Assembly (NCBI GenBank): GCA_050015815.1
Contig: JBEKAR010000043.1
Span: forward strand, 1 to 12,262
DNA length: 12,262 nt
Direction: 5' to 3'
From: JAJRAL01 sp050015815
Lineage (GTDB): Archaea > Thermoplasmatota > Thermoplasmata > Methanomassiliicoccales > UBA472
Part shown: one piece after another, positions 5,848 through 11,706 of the stretch
Layout of the letters: each line of letters starts with the position of its first letter
Position numbering within the stretch: position 1 is the stretch's first letter
Translations under genes and position numbers: made by a program
Notes under the pieces: model-generated
The model's database searches: none
The model's input: only the letters and a program-made list of their open reading frames with translations
Told to the model about the DNA's origin: nothing

Positions 5848-7761
5848 TTATGAACCTTTCGAGGCGCCTTCACGCCCCTCGAAGAACGCAAGGACATCTG
5901 GCATGGGAGAATCGGTCGCCCTAGACTCTATCCTGTCCTCGAACTGCCTCATCCTCTTGTCGAGGACGAGCGCCACGCCGATGTCCGTCTCGTTCCGGAT
6001 CAGCCGACCGATCGCCTGGAGCATCTTCCTCGAGGCCGGGACCTTGACGGTGTACTCCCATCCCCTGCCGAACTTCAGCTCATAGTAATGGAGGAGAGCG
6101 CGCTGCTTCGCAGTCGGCTTCGGGAATGGGATACCGGCCAGCAGGGCGACCTGGAGCTCCTTGTCCGGGAAGTCGATCCCTTCGCTTATCCGTCCTCCCA
6201 TCACCGCGAACAGCACCGCCCCCCTCGATCCCGAGTTCTTGAATTGCGAAACGGTATTCATCAGCTCGCCCTGCGGCATGCCCCTCGCCTCAAGGTGCAC
6301 CTTCCGCTTGATCCGCTGCACGACCTTGTCCTGGACGAAGCGGTCCATCAGCGAGTATGAGGGGAAGAAGACGACCGTGTTCCGCTCGACGGCGTTGCAG
6401 ACGCTGACCGCGTGCCTCTCCAGCCTTGGGATCATCTCCTCGTCCTGGGCCATTTCCTCGAACTTTGTCGTCACATCCTCTACATAGAGAATGAGGCGGT
6501 TCTCCTTAGGAAAGGGCGAGGGGGACGTCCTCATGGCGCTGTCCTTCGGCAGACCGATCGAGTCGCGGTACTCGTAGAGTGGGACGAGGGTGCCGGACAT
6601 GTGCAGCGATCCTGCTGACTCGTTGAAGAAGCCGCAGGCGAGCGAGGGGTCGAGGCAATACCCCTCGAAGCTCGGGTTCTCCCCGCCCACGATCAGCTTG
6701 ACATAGTACTCCTCGTCCATGTTCAGCCAGAAGTTGATGAAGGCACCGAAGGAATGGATGTACGAGCGAGGCAGCCTTCCCTGTTCCTTCTTGCTCTCCT
6801 TGACAGTCTCGCCGTGGGTCATCATCGCCTTTGCCGCTATCGATAGGGAGCGCGTAGTAGTGGAGAACCTCTCGAGCAGGCCGCTGCTCACGAAGTCGGG
6901 AGGTATCAGGCCATCATCGTCGATCAGGTAGTCCCTCACCGCTTCATCGATCAGCTGCTCCATCGCCGCGACGAAGTCGAGCAGGCTTCCGCCCTTGAGC
7001 ACCTCTGGGTCGCCATACTCGTCCACCTCCTTCCTCACCAGCTGAAGGGAATAACGGGAGAGGTTGGCGCTTTTGACCTCCCTCGCATAATCGGGAAGGT
7101 TGTGCGCCTCGTCGACGATGATGATGAGCTCAGATAGAGAGACGTTCATCCTCTCGAGGAAAGCGTCGCGGATGAACGGCATGAAGAAGTAGGCGTAGGG
7201 AGCGGTGACCATCGTGGCGTCGGCCAGCATCTCCTTCGCCAGTTCATACGGGCAAACTGATTTCTCGTCGCAGTACTTCACGAACTCCTCCACCGTCGGG
7301 AGCTCCTTGCGGCAGTACGCCTCGATCTCCTCGAAATTGGTCTGGAGCACCTTCTTGTAGAACGGGCAGCCCTCGGGTCGGTCGGCGAGCGCCCGTTTCT
7401 TCTTCTCGGCGCATAGCCTCGAGAGCTCCTCGCTGTTTCCCTGCTTGAGCTCTGGATCGCGGGCCATGAGCGGGCAGGTCGACTGCCTTCCCTGCACCCC
7501 CATGCCGAAGACCTGGCGCTTCTCGTTGATCTTCCTCAGCTCCAGCATCACTTGGCGTTGCTGCGAGTTCGTGCGCGTGAGGTAGACGACCTTCTTCCCC
7601 TGCTCTAGAGCCACGCCGAGGGCGGAGCTGAGCGCGCAGACCGTCTTGCCTGTCCCCGTGCCGCTCTCCAAGACAATGTGCCCTTCTTTGGACAACACGC
7701 CGCCGGCCGCCTCGACGAAGTCCAGCTGGTGCGGTCTTGGCCTGTAGGGAAAGAGGTCCAT
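5848..7761 (-). CDS. XPD/Rad3-family ATP-dependent DNA helicase with Fe-S cluster
   Basis: This 637-residue superfamily 2 helicase unwinds DNA 5'-3' and is the archaeal counterpart of eukaryotic XPD in excision repair. Motif I is LESGTGTGKT at 31-40, followed by LTRTNSQQRQV (motif Ia). Four spaced cysteines for a 4Fe-4S cluster are C96 (STCPL), C117 (RLCAE), C132 (EGCPF) and C170 (SVCPY). DEAH at 217-220 is motif II; GGRISEGIDF (522-531) and QAIGRLIRN (582-590) are motifs V and VI. The region between motif II and the second RecA domain fits the Arch domain. It resembles, from memory, the Thermoplasma protein more than bacterial DinG. ATG 7761 has CGGAG about 6 bases upstream. It heads the xpd-carS-pyrE-udg run; promoter elements in the 76-base gap upstream are unconvincing. 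A DinG-like role is the alternative. Confidence 0.93.
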   Translation of the reverse strand: MDLFPYRPRPHQLDFVEAAGGVLSKEGHIVLESGTGTGKTVCALSSALGVALEQGKKVVYLTRTNSQQRQVMLELRKINEKRQVFGMGVQGRQSTCPLMARDPELKQGNSEELSRLCAEKKKRALADRPEGCPFYKKVLQTNFEEIEAYCRKELPTVEEFVKYCDEKSVCPYELAKEMLADATMVTAPYAYFFMPFIRDAFLERMNVSLSELIIIVDEAHNLPDYAREVKSANLSRYSLQLVRKEVDEYGDPEVLKGGSLLDFVAAMEQLIDEAVRDYLIDDDGLIPPDFVSSGLLERFSTTTRSLSIAAKAMMTHGETVKESKKEQGRLPRSYIHSFGAFINFWLNMDEEYYVKLIVGGENPSFEGYCLDPSLACGFFNESAGSLHMSGTLVPLYEYRDSIGLPKDSAMRTSPSPFPKENRLILYVEDVTTKFEEMAQDEEMIPRLERHAVSVCNAVERNTVVFFPSYSLMDRFVQDKVVQRIKRKVHLEARGMPQGELMNTVSQFKNSGSRGAVLFAVMGGRISEGIDFPDKELQVALLAGIPFPKPTAKQRALLHYYELKFGRGWEYTVKVPASRKMLQAIGRLIRNETDIGVALVLDKRMRQFEDRIESRATDSPMPDVLAFFEGREGASKGS

Positions 7762-7837
7762 CCAGTCTCCGAAGTCATGGCTGGTTGAAAAGCGTTATCG
7801 GGGGGTCGCCCGAAACTGCCGAGCTGTCGATGGATGT

Positions 7838-8383
7838 TCAGTCGACGCGCTGCCAGACCTCGTCCGGCACCTCATCATACACAGAATCATCAACCCCAAG
7901 CCCAGCTGCGGAGCGCCCGTTCCCACTTATGAGCTCAAAGATCCTCTCCTTCCTGAAAAGCCAATAATGGATTCGCCACTCACGCCCGTCGTAGAGGGTC
8001 GTCTCCTCTCGCTCGGTGGTGAGTATGCCGGTGTCCTCGAGCATGTAGAACGCGTCGCGGTCCTCGGGCTCGAGCACGTTGTCGATTATCCTCTCGCTGT
8101 AGCCGAAGAAATTCATCACGTGCTGCGCCATCGCCCTCGCCTGATCTTCAGGCATGCCCTGGCTGTCGATGCTGGTCCGGATCGCCATGGTGAGATCATC
8201 CACGGTAAGCGTGAGCGTCCTCCCGTTGGTCGTGACCTCGACCTTGTCGTTCAACTTGCTTTCCTCGACGATCCCCGATCGAATGGCCTTCCCGTTGCCC
8301 TTTGCGACCCTGGGAGAAACGACCTTCACACCTGCATGCTTTGCCATCATCGCGCTACAGCCCCCCAAACGAAATAGGCGCAA
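7838..8383 (-). CDS. Uncharacterised archaeal protein (181 residues), TTG start
   Basis: I cannot assign a function. The N-terminal ~60 residues are basic and may be disordered or a small beta segment (KVEVTTNGRTLTLTVDD). A helical, acidic stretch follows (SIDSQGMPEDQARAMAQHVMNFF, about 70-92), then RIIDNVLEPEDRDAFYMLED (98-117) and a compact motif TEREETTLYDGREWRIHYW (123-141), which looks like a small winged or beta domain. There is no signal peptide, membrane helix or cysteine pair. It may belong to a domain-of-unknown-function family of Thermoplasmata (possibly DUF6015; from memory, unverified). The TTG at 8383 is chosen because GGAGG at 8393-8389 is spaced 5 bases from it; ATGs at 8350 and 8347 are alternatives preceded only by a G-run. 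It lies 76 bases before the XPD helicase on the same strand. Confidence 0.75.
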   Translation of the reverse strand: MRLFRLGGCSAMMAKHAGVKVVSPRVAKGNGKAIRSGIVEESKLNDKVEVTTNGRTLTLTVDDLTMAIRTSIDSQGMPEDQARAMAQHVMNFFGYSERIIDNVLEPEDRDAFYMLEDTGILTTEREETTLYDGREWRIHYWLFRKERIFELISGNGRSAAGLGVDDSVYDEVPDEVWQRVD

Positions 8384-8391
8384 ATGCGCCT
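8376..8391 (-). promoter_or_regulatory. Hairpin covering the Shine-Dalgarno sequence and TTG start of the unknown gene
   Basis: The arms AGGCGC and GCGCCT form a perfect 6-bp GC-rich stem with a 4-base loop (7+7 with two bases between if fully zipped). The stem takes up three bases of the GGAGG site at 8393-8389, and the TTG start lies in the loop and second arm. When folded it should block initiation at the TTG, so it may regulate translation or shift initiation to the ATGs about 33 bases downstream. Confidence 0.4.
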
Positions 8392-8426
8392 CCGAACACG
8401 ATGGAATGAATTGATTCGGAAAGCAC

Positions 8427-8434
8427 TATATATA
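8427..8434. promoter_or_regulatory. Palindromic TATA box, possibly bidirectional
   Basis: TATATATA is the strongest TATA box in the window and reads the same on both strands. On the minus strand it predicts transcription from about 8404, 21 bases before the TTG of the unknown gene. On the plus strand it is preceded by a purine-rich GGAAAGCAC resembling a BRE, and predicts a start near 8457, exactly where a long-range RNA stem begins. It could serve either or both. Confidence 0.65.
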
Positions 8435-8456
8435 CTCTCCTTGCCTTGGCAATCCA

Positions 8457-8699
8457 GGACCGGATGGGTGGGGTGGTCCGCTCCGTGTCAGATCATGCCT
8501 GGCCCGATGACGCACCAAGGCGATGCATCGCCACAATTCAGAGCGGGACGTCGGGGCTCTAGCATCACTGCGAGTTCAGGGTCATTCCGGTAGGCGACGT
8601 GGGAATCGACGACCGCGAGGGCGCAGTGGACCGGGTGGGGAAAGGTCCAGAGCGTTGAACACAGGCTGACGACGAAGGCTCGCTTTAGGCCCACGGTCC
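8457..8699 (+). ncRNA. Candidate structured RNA of unknown family in the 8384-8706 gap
   Basis: No convincing gene fills this gap. On the plus strand, bases 8457-8462 plus 8465-8469 pair with 8694-8699 and 8689-8693 (11 bp, one G-U, a 2-base bulge), closing a 243-base element that begins where transcription from the TATATATA box should start. Inside are GTGTCA 8485-8490 with TGACGC 8508-8513; GGCGA/TCGCC with a TGCA loop at 8519-8532; AGAGC 8540-8544 with GCTCT 8556-8560; CACTGCG 8566-8572 with CGCAGTG 8622-8628, enclosing GTCATTCC/GGAATcGAC (8581-8588, 8602-8610); TGGACC 8627-8632 with GGTCCA 8644-8649; and AGAGCG 8649-8654 with CGCTTT 8681-8686, some mutually exclusive at the edges. It lacks the conserved blocks of RNase P and SRP RNA. 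GC-rich DNA folds easily, so this is only a candidate. Confidence 0.3.
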
Positions 8700-8703
8700 G
8701 CAT
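8488..8703 (-). CDS. Doubtful 71-residue ORF downstream of serA
   Basis: An ATG 3 bases after the serA stop opens a 71-codon frame, preceded by GGAG 9 bases upstream. The N terminus (MRTVGLKRAFVVSLCSTLW) could pass for a hydrophobic signal segment. The remainder matches no family I recognise, and it lies antisense to the candidate RNA at 8457-8699. GC-rich DNA often gives open frames of this size. I list it only because it is the sole same-strand frame in the gap. Confidence 0.12.
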   Translation of the reverse strand: MRTVGLKRAFVVSLCSTLWTFPHPVHCALAVVDSHVAYRNDPELAVMLEPRRPALNCGDASPWCVIGPGMI

Positions 8704-8706
8704 GGC

Positions 8707-10308
8707 TCAGATCTCCATGTACTCCTTCGCTCCGCCCATGTGGATGAAGCGCGCCGCGAAGAAGTTCTCCAGCGTCGTCAGGTGGTCGAGCACATCCTGC
8801 GGCACGACATCGTCGACCGCGACGAGCATCAGCGCCTTTCCGCCTCTCGACTCCCTGCCAACTCCCATCCTCGCGATGTTGATGTGCTTCTCGCCCAGGA
8901 TGGTGCCGACCAAGCCGATCATGCCCGGGACGTCGTTGTGCAGCGTGAGAAGGAAGTCGCCCTCGACCGGCATGTCGATGTCGTAATCGTCCACCCCCAG
9001 AATCCTCGTCTGGGTCGTGGGGAACGCCGTGCCCCTGACCTCGTGCTTGACGCCGTCGGACTGCACCCGGACCGAGATCATGTTCTGGTATCTGGTCGAC
9101 TCCTCGACCTTCGTCTCTGCGACCTGGATGCCCTTCTCCTTGACGATCGGGGCGGCGTTGATGATGTTCACTTGCTCCCCGATTATGTTCGCCAGGACGC
9201 CGATCAGGGCAGAGGTGGTGATCATCCTCGTGTCGAGCTGCGCGATCTCACCGTAGCACGTCACCTCGACCTTCTTTACCGGTCCTTCGACCATCTGGAA
9301 TGCGAATGATGCGATCTTCTCCGCGACCGGCATGAAGGGAAGTACCTTCGGGTCGACCTTGCCGATCGGAGCGTTGACCGCGTTCGATATCCTGCCGTCG
9401 ACGAGGAACGCCCTCACCGATTCGGCCATCTCGAGCGATACCTTCTCCTGTGCCTCCTTCGTGCTGGCGCCAAGGTGAGGTGTCAGCACGATGTTGTCCA
9501 GCTCCAGCAACTTCGAGCCCTTGGGCGGCTCGTTCTCGAACACATCGAGCGCCGCGCCGGCGATACACTTCGACTTGAGCGCGTCGTAGAGCGCCGCCTC
9601 GTCGACGATGCCACCGCGGGCGCAGTTGACCAGCATGACGCTCGGCTTCATCTGCTCGAACTGCGCCTTGCCGATGATGTGCTTCGTCGATGGCGTCAAT
9701 GGTGCGTGCACCGTGATGATGTCGGCCTCCTCGATCACCTTGTCGAGCGGGAGCAATCTGACGCCAAGCTTCACGGCCACCTCGGGCGGCAGGAACGGGT
9801 CGTAGCCGACCATCTTCATCTGGAACGATTTCGCCCTCTTCGCGACCTCTCCGCCGACCCTTCCGACTCCCACGATACCGAGGGTCTTGCCGTTCAGCTC
9901 GGTCCCCGTGAACTTGGATCTCTCCCACTTGCCCGCTTTGACCGAGACATCGGCCCAGACGATCCTGCGGGCGAGCGTGAGCATCATCGCCATCGTGTGC
10001 TCCGCCGCCGAGACGATATTGCCGAGCGGCGTGTTCATGACCAGGATGCCGCGCCTCGTGGCGGCCTCGACGTCGACGTTGTCCACACCCACGCCGGCCC
10101 GGCCCACGACCTTGAGCTTCGTCCCCGCCTCGATGACCTCTCGGGTAACCTTCGTGCCGCTGCGGATGATCAGCCCATCATACTCCGGGATCGCCTTGAT
10201 CAACTCCTCGTGCGGTATGCCTGGCCTGACATCCACCTGCATGCCTGATCCTTTCGTCAAGACCTCGAGGCCCTCCTTCGAGAGTTCGTCCGTGACCAGT
10301 AGCCTCAT
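8707..10308 (-). CDS. serA: D-3-phosphoglycerate dehydrogenase (long, ACT-domain form)
   Basis: SerA oxidises 3-phosphoglycerate to 3-phosphohydroxypyruvate with NAD, the first step of the phosphorylated serine pathway. The 533 residues match the long form: a substrate/nucleotide core (1-~315), an intervening regulatory domain (~320-445) and a C-terminal ACT domain (~450-525) that usually senses serine. Visible signatures are the Rossmann turn GVGRVGG (147-153), the catalytic arginine R231 in NCARGGIVDEAAL, the acid E260 in DVFENEPP, and the histidine H278 in LTPHLGAST. The start ATG 10308 overlaps the TGA of the aminotransferase gene by 4 bases (ATGA), with GGAGG 7 bases upstream, so the two are tightly coupled. 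No phosphoserine phosphatase is in the window. Confidence 0.97.
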   Translation of the reverse strand: MRLLVTDELSKEGLEVLTKGSGMQVDVRPGIPHEELIKAIPEYDGLIIRSGTKVTREVIEAGTKLKVVGRAGVGVDNVDVEAATRRGILVMNTPLGNIVSAAEHTMAMMLTLARRIVWADVSVKAGKWERSKFTGTELNGKTLGIVGVGRVGGEVAKRAKSFQMKMVGYDPFLPPEVAVKLGVRLLPLDKVIEEADIITVHAPLTPSTKHIIGKAQFEQMKPSVMLVNCARGGIVDEAALYDALKSKCIAGAALDVFENEPPKGSKLLELDNIVLTPHLGASTKEAQEKVSLEMAESVRAFLVDGRISNAVNAPIGKVDPKVLPFMPVAEKIASFAFQMVEGPVKKVEVTCYGEIAQLDTRMITTSALIGVLANIIGEQVNIINAAPIVKEKGIQVAETKVEESTRYQNMISVRVQSDGVKHEVRGTAFPTTQTRILGVDDYDIDMPVEGDFLLTLHNDVPGMIGLVGTILGEKHINIARMGVGRESRGGKALMLVAVDDVVPQDVLDHLTTLENFFAARFIHMGGAKEYMEI

Positions 10309-11369
10309 CTCATCTCCTCCAGCACTTCGTCCATCGCTCTAGTCAGATCGTTGATGTCCTTGACCGTGATGTCGCCCATGGTGCCAACTCGGAAGGTCGT
10401 CTCCTTCGCCTTGCCGTAGCCGGGGGAGACCTCGAAACCCTTCTCCTTGAGCCTCTTGTTGAAGTCCGCGAACGGCATGCTGCCCGACTCGATCACGTTG
10501 ATCGTGTCGGAGCGATACCCTTCCTCGGCGAAGAGCCTGAAGCGCTTCGTCGCCCATGCCCGGACCGCCTCGGCCATCTGACGATGCCTGGCATAGCGGT
10601 TCGGCATGCCTTCCCTGAGTATCTTGTCGAGCTGGTAGTCCAGGCCGAACATGATCCCGATCGGCGGCGTGGTCAATGCGAGGTCCTTGTCCGCCGCTGC
10701 CTTCATGGCCACAAGGTCGAAGTAGAAGCCTCGGTTCGGGACCGAAGCCGCCCGCTTTAGGAAATTGTCTGAGACGCAGACGATGCCGAGGCCGGGGGGC
10801 AGGGCCAGAGCCTTCTGCGAACCGAAGACGAAGGCGTCGACGTCGAGTTCCTTCAGCTTCATGTCTATCGCCGTGGCGGAGGTGACAGCGTCGACGCAGA
10901 TCAATGGGTCCCCCTTGCTCCTGATCGATTCCACAATCTCCTTGATCGGATTGAGCACGCCGGCGCTGCTCTCGCACGAAACAATCGTCACCGCCTCGAC
11001 ACCAGGCTCCATTGCATCGGCGACGACGTCCCCGCGGACAGCCTTGCCGAACGCGACATCGAGCTTCTTGAGGCTCTTGCCGTTCTCCGTTCCGATGGAG
11101 GCCCACCTGTCGCCGAAGGAGCCGTTGCTGACGCCGAGCATGCGCTCCCGCACGCCCGACCTGACACAGGCCTCTAAGATTCCAGTCGCCGAGGCACCGG
11201 TCATCAGGATGTTCATGTCGGTGTCCAGCACCTTGCGCATTCGCTCGACGATGCCCCGCTGCAGGCGCTTGTAATCATCGCCCCTGTGCGTGATCATCGG
11301 ACGGCACATCGACTGCATGACGTCCGGGAAGACCTCGACAGGACCTACCGTGAAGAGCTTCTTCGTCAC
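10305..11369 (-). CDS. Class V PLP-dependent aminotransferase, probable phosphoserine aminotransferase role
   Basis: The 354-residue protein belongs to the alanine-glyoxylate/serine-pyruvate branch of class V aminotransferases. It starts with TKKLFTVGPVEVFPDV. CVDAVTSATAID around 158-169 carries the ring-binding aspartate D160, GSQKALALPPGL (183-194) carries the cofactor lysine K186, TTPPIGIMFGL is at 233-243, and FRVGTMGDIT near 326-335 has the carboxylate-binding arginine. Its 4-base overlap with serA points to amination of 3-phosphohydroxypyruvate. Class V enzymes of this broad type are reported to do this in Methanococcales. Alanine-glyoxylate activity is the alternative. I chose GTG 11369 because GGGGGGTG sits 5 bases upstream and the protein then starts as relatives do; an ATG at 11543 would add 58 arginine-rich, atypical residues. 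Confidence 0.9.
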   Translation of the reverse strand: MTKKLFTVGPVEVFPDVMQSMCRPMITHRGDDYKRLQRGIVERMRKVLDTDMNILMTGASATGILEACVRSGVRERMLGVSNGSFGDRWASIGTENGKSLKKLDVAFGKAVRGDVVADAMEPGVEAVTIVSCESSAGVLNPIKEIVESIRSKGDPLICVDAVTSATAIDMKLKELDVDAFVFGSQKALALPPGLGIVCVSDNFLKRAASVPNRGFYFDLVAMKAAADKDLALTTPPIGIMFGLDYQLDKILREGMPNRYARHRQMAEAVRAWATKRFRLFAEEGYRSDTINVIESGSMPFADFNKRLKEKGFEVSPGYGKAKETTFRVGTMGDITVKDINDLTRAMDEVLEEMR

Positions 11370-11374
11370 AGATG

Positions 11375-11382
11375 CACCCCCC
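11375..11382 (-). promoter_or_regulatory. Ribosome binding site that decides the aminotransferase GTG start
   Basis: The minus strand reads GGGGGGTG, with GGGGTG matching the archaeal Shine-Dalgarno core, 5 bases before GTG 11369. It favours this start over the upstream in-frame ATG at 11543. Confidence 0.6.
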
Positions 11383-11401
11383 AAGAACCCCAAGCGGAAG
11401 A

Positions 11402-11584
11402 TCAGAACCGCCCGGAGCACCGGAGGCGCATCCGCGACGCTCCTCCGCATCCGCTTCCGGATCCGCGTGCCCAGCAGTTCATTGCACCTTTCCTCGTGAG
11501 GTTCACGAAGCCCATGCCCAGCACGCCGGCTGCGCCATCGCAAGAATCGCAGTTAGCGCGGACCAGCGTGTCAAATGATGGCAT
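11402..11584 (-). CDS. Possible leader ORF, 60 residues, upstream of the serine operon
   Basis: The frame starts at an ATG about 29 bases after the centre of a good TATA box (11610-11617), so it could be a leaderless small gene, and it ends 32 bases before the aminotransferase GTG. The 60 residues include 5 cysteines (12, 15, 37, 46, 56; the first two form CDSC), 6 serines and 11 glycines. No family is recognised. The first 36 residues look more protein-like (for example GVLGMGFVNL) than the arginine/glycine-rich end, which overlaps a GC-rich inverted repeat. It may be a real small protein, a leader peptide or a chance frame within a long 5' leader. Confidence 0.25.
   Translation of the reverse strand: MPSFDTLVRANCDSCDGAAGVLGMGFVNLTRKGAMNCWARGSGSGCGGASRMRLRCSGRF
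11421..11447 (-). repeat. Inverted repeat (hairpin) in the serine-operon leader
   Basis: CGGAGG at 11421-11426 and CCTCCG at 11442-11447 pair, and two inner C-G pairs extend the stem across a 2-base bulge to about 8 bp, with a 9-base loop. In the minus-strand RNA it lies about 50-75 bases before the aminotransferase GTG and sequesters a GGAGG sequence. No T-run follows, so it is not an obvious terminator. Confidence 0.35.
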
Positions 11585-11609
11585 GACGCATCCCGTACGA
11601 GGGGTGCCG

Positions 11610-11617
11610 TAAATAAA
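11610..11617 (-). promoter_or_regulatory. TATA box of the aminotransferase-serA operon
   Basis: The minus strand reads TTTATTTA, a good archaeal box A. Transcription about 26 bases on would begin near 11587, leaving about 218 bases of leader before the aminotransferase GTG at 11369. The 338-base gap 11370-11706 otherwise holds the possible leader ORF, the hairpin at 11421-11447 and the plus-strand promoter of the dehydrogenase gene. Confidence 0.55.
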
Positions 11618-11672
11618 CCTATCGCAGAGCTGAGTCGACGCCGCTGGTTGCTTGCCGGACTGGTGCTGAGAA

Positions 11673-11680
11673 AATGTTAA
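11673..11680 (+). promoter_or_regulatory. TATA-like element of the UDP-sugar dehydrogenase gene
   Basis: AATGTTAA lies in the only AT-rich run before ATG 11707, with its centre about 30 bases upstream. The predicted start near 11703 makes the message leaderless or nearly so, and no Shine-Dalgarno sequence is visible. Confidence 0.4.
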
Positions 11681-11706
11681 GCCCTCGTCGGTCATCTGAT
11701 GTCCCG

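Noticed and set aside
5294..6085. Long open frame of 263 codons on the plus strand
   Set aside because: It lies antisense to carS and the XPD gene, both with clear motifs. Its protein is rich in R/E/D/H with no domain, as expected for the opposite strand of a GC-rich gene.
7796..7811. Hairpin TCGGGCG...CCCGA followed by CTTTTC on the minus strand, between the unknown gene and XPD, as a terminator
   Set aside because: The stem is only 5 bp and the T-run is four bases, 6 bases away; too weak to call.
8519..8532. Perfect 14-base palindrome GGCGATGCATCGCC as an operator
   Set aside because: About one such palindrome is expected by chance in 12 kb (4^-7 per position). It is kept only as one hairpin of the candidate RNA.
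8686..8696. 11-mer TAGGCCCACGG shared with 3361-3371
   Set aside because: Dozens of shared 11-mer pairs are expected by chance in a 12-kb window, and the 10-base core also occurs inside pyrE coding sequence.
8457..8699. RNase P RNA or SRP RNA
   Set aside because: The conserved GAGGAAAGUC and ACAGAA blocks of RNase P and the helix 8 GGAAGG-type loop of SRP RNA are not found on either strand. A GGGGAAAGG at 8637-8645 is in the wrong position.
9475..10248. 257-codon plus-strand frame
   Set aside because: It is antisense to serA, has biased composition and no recognisable domain.
10339..11106. 255-codon minus-strand frame inside the aminotransferase gene
   Set aside because: It is an out-of-frame shadow of the class V aminotransferase, extremely rich in R, G and Q.
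11370..11543. 58-residue N-terminal extension of the aminotransferase from ATG 11543
   Set aside because: The extension is arginine-rich and atypical, while GTG 11369 has a well-spaced ribosome site and the normal family N terminus.
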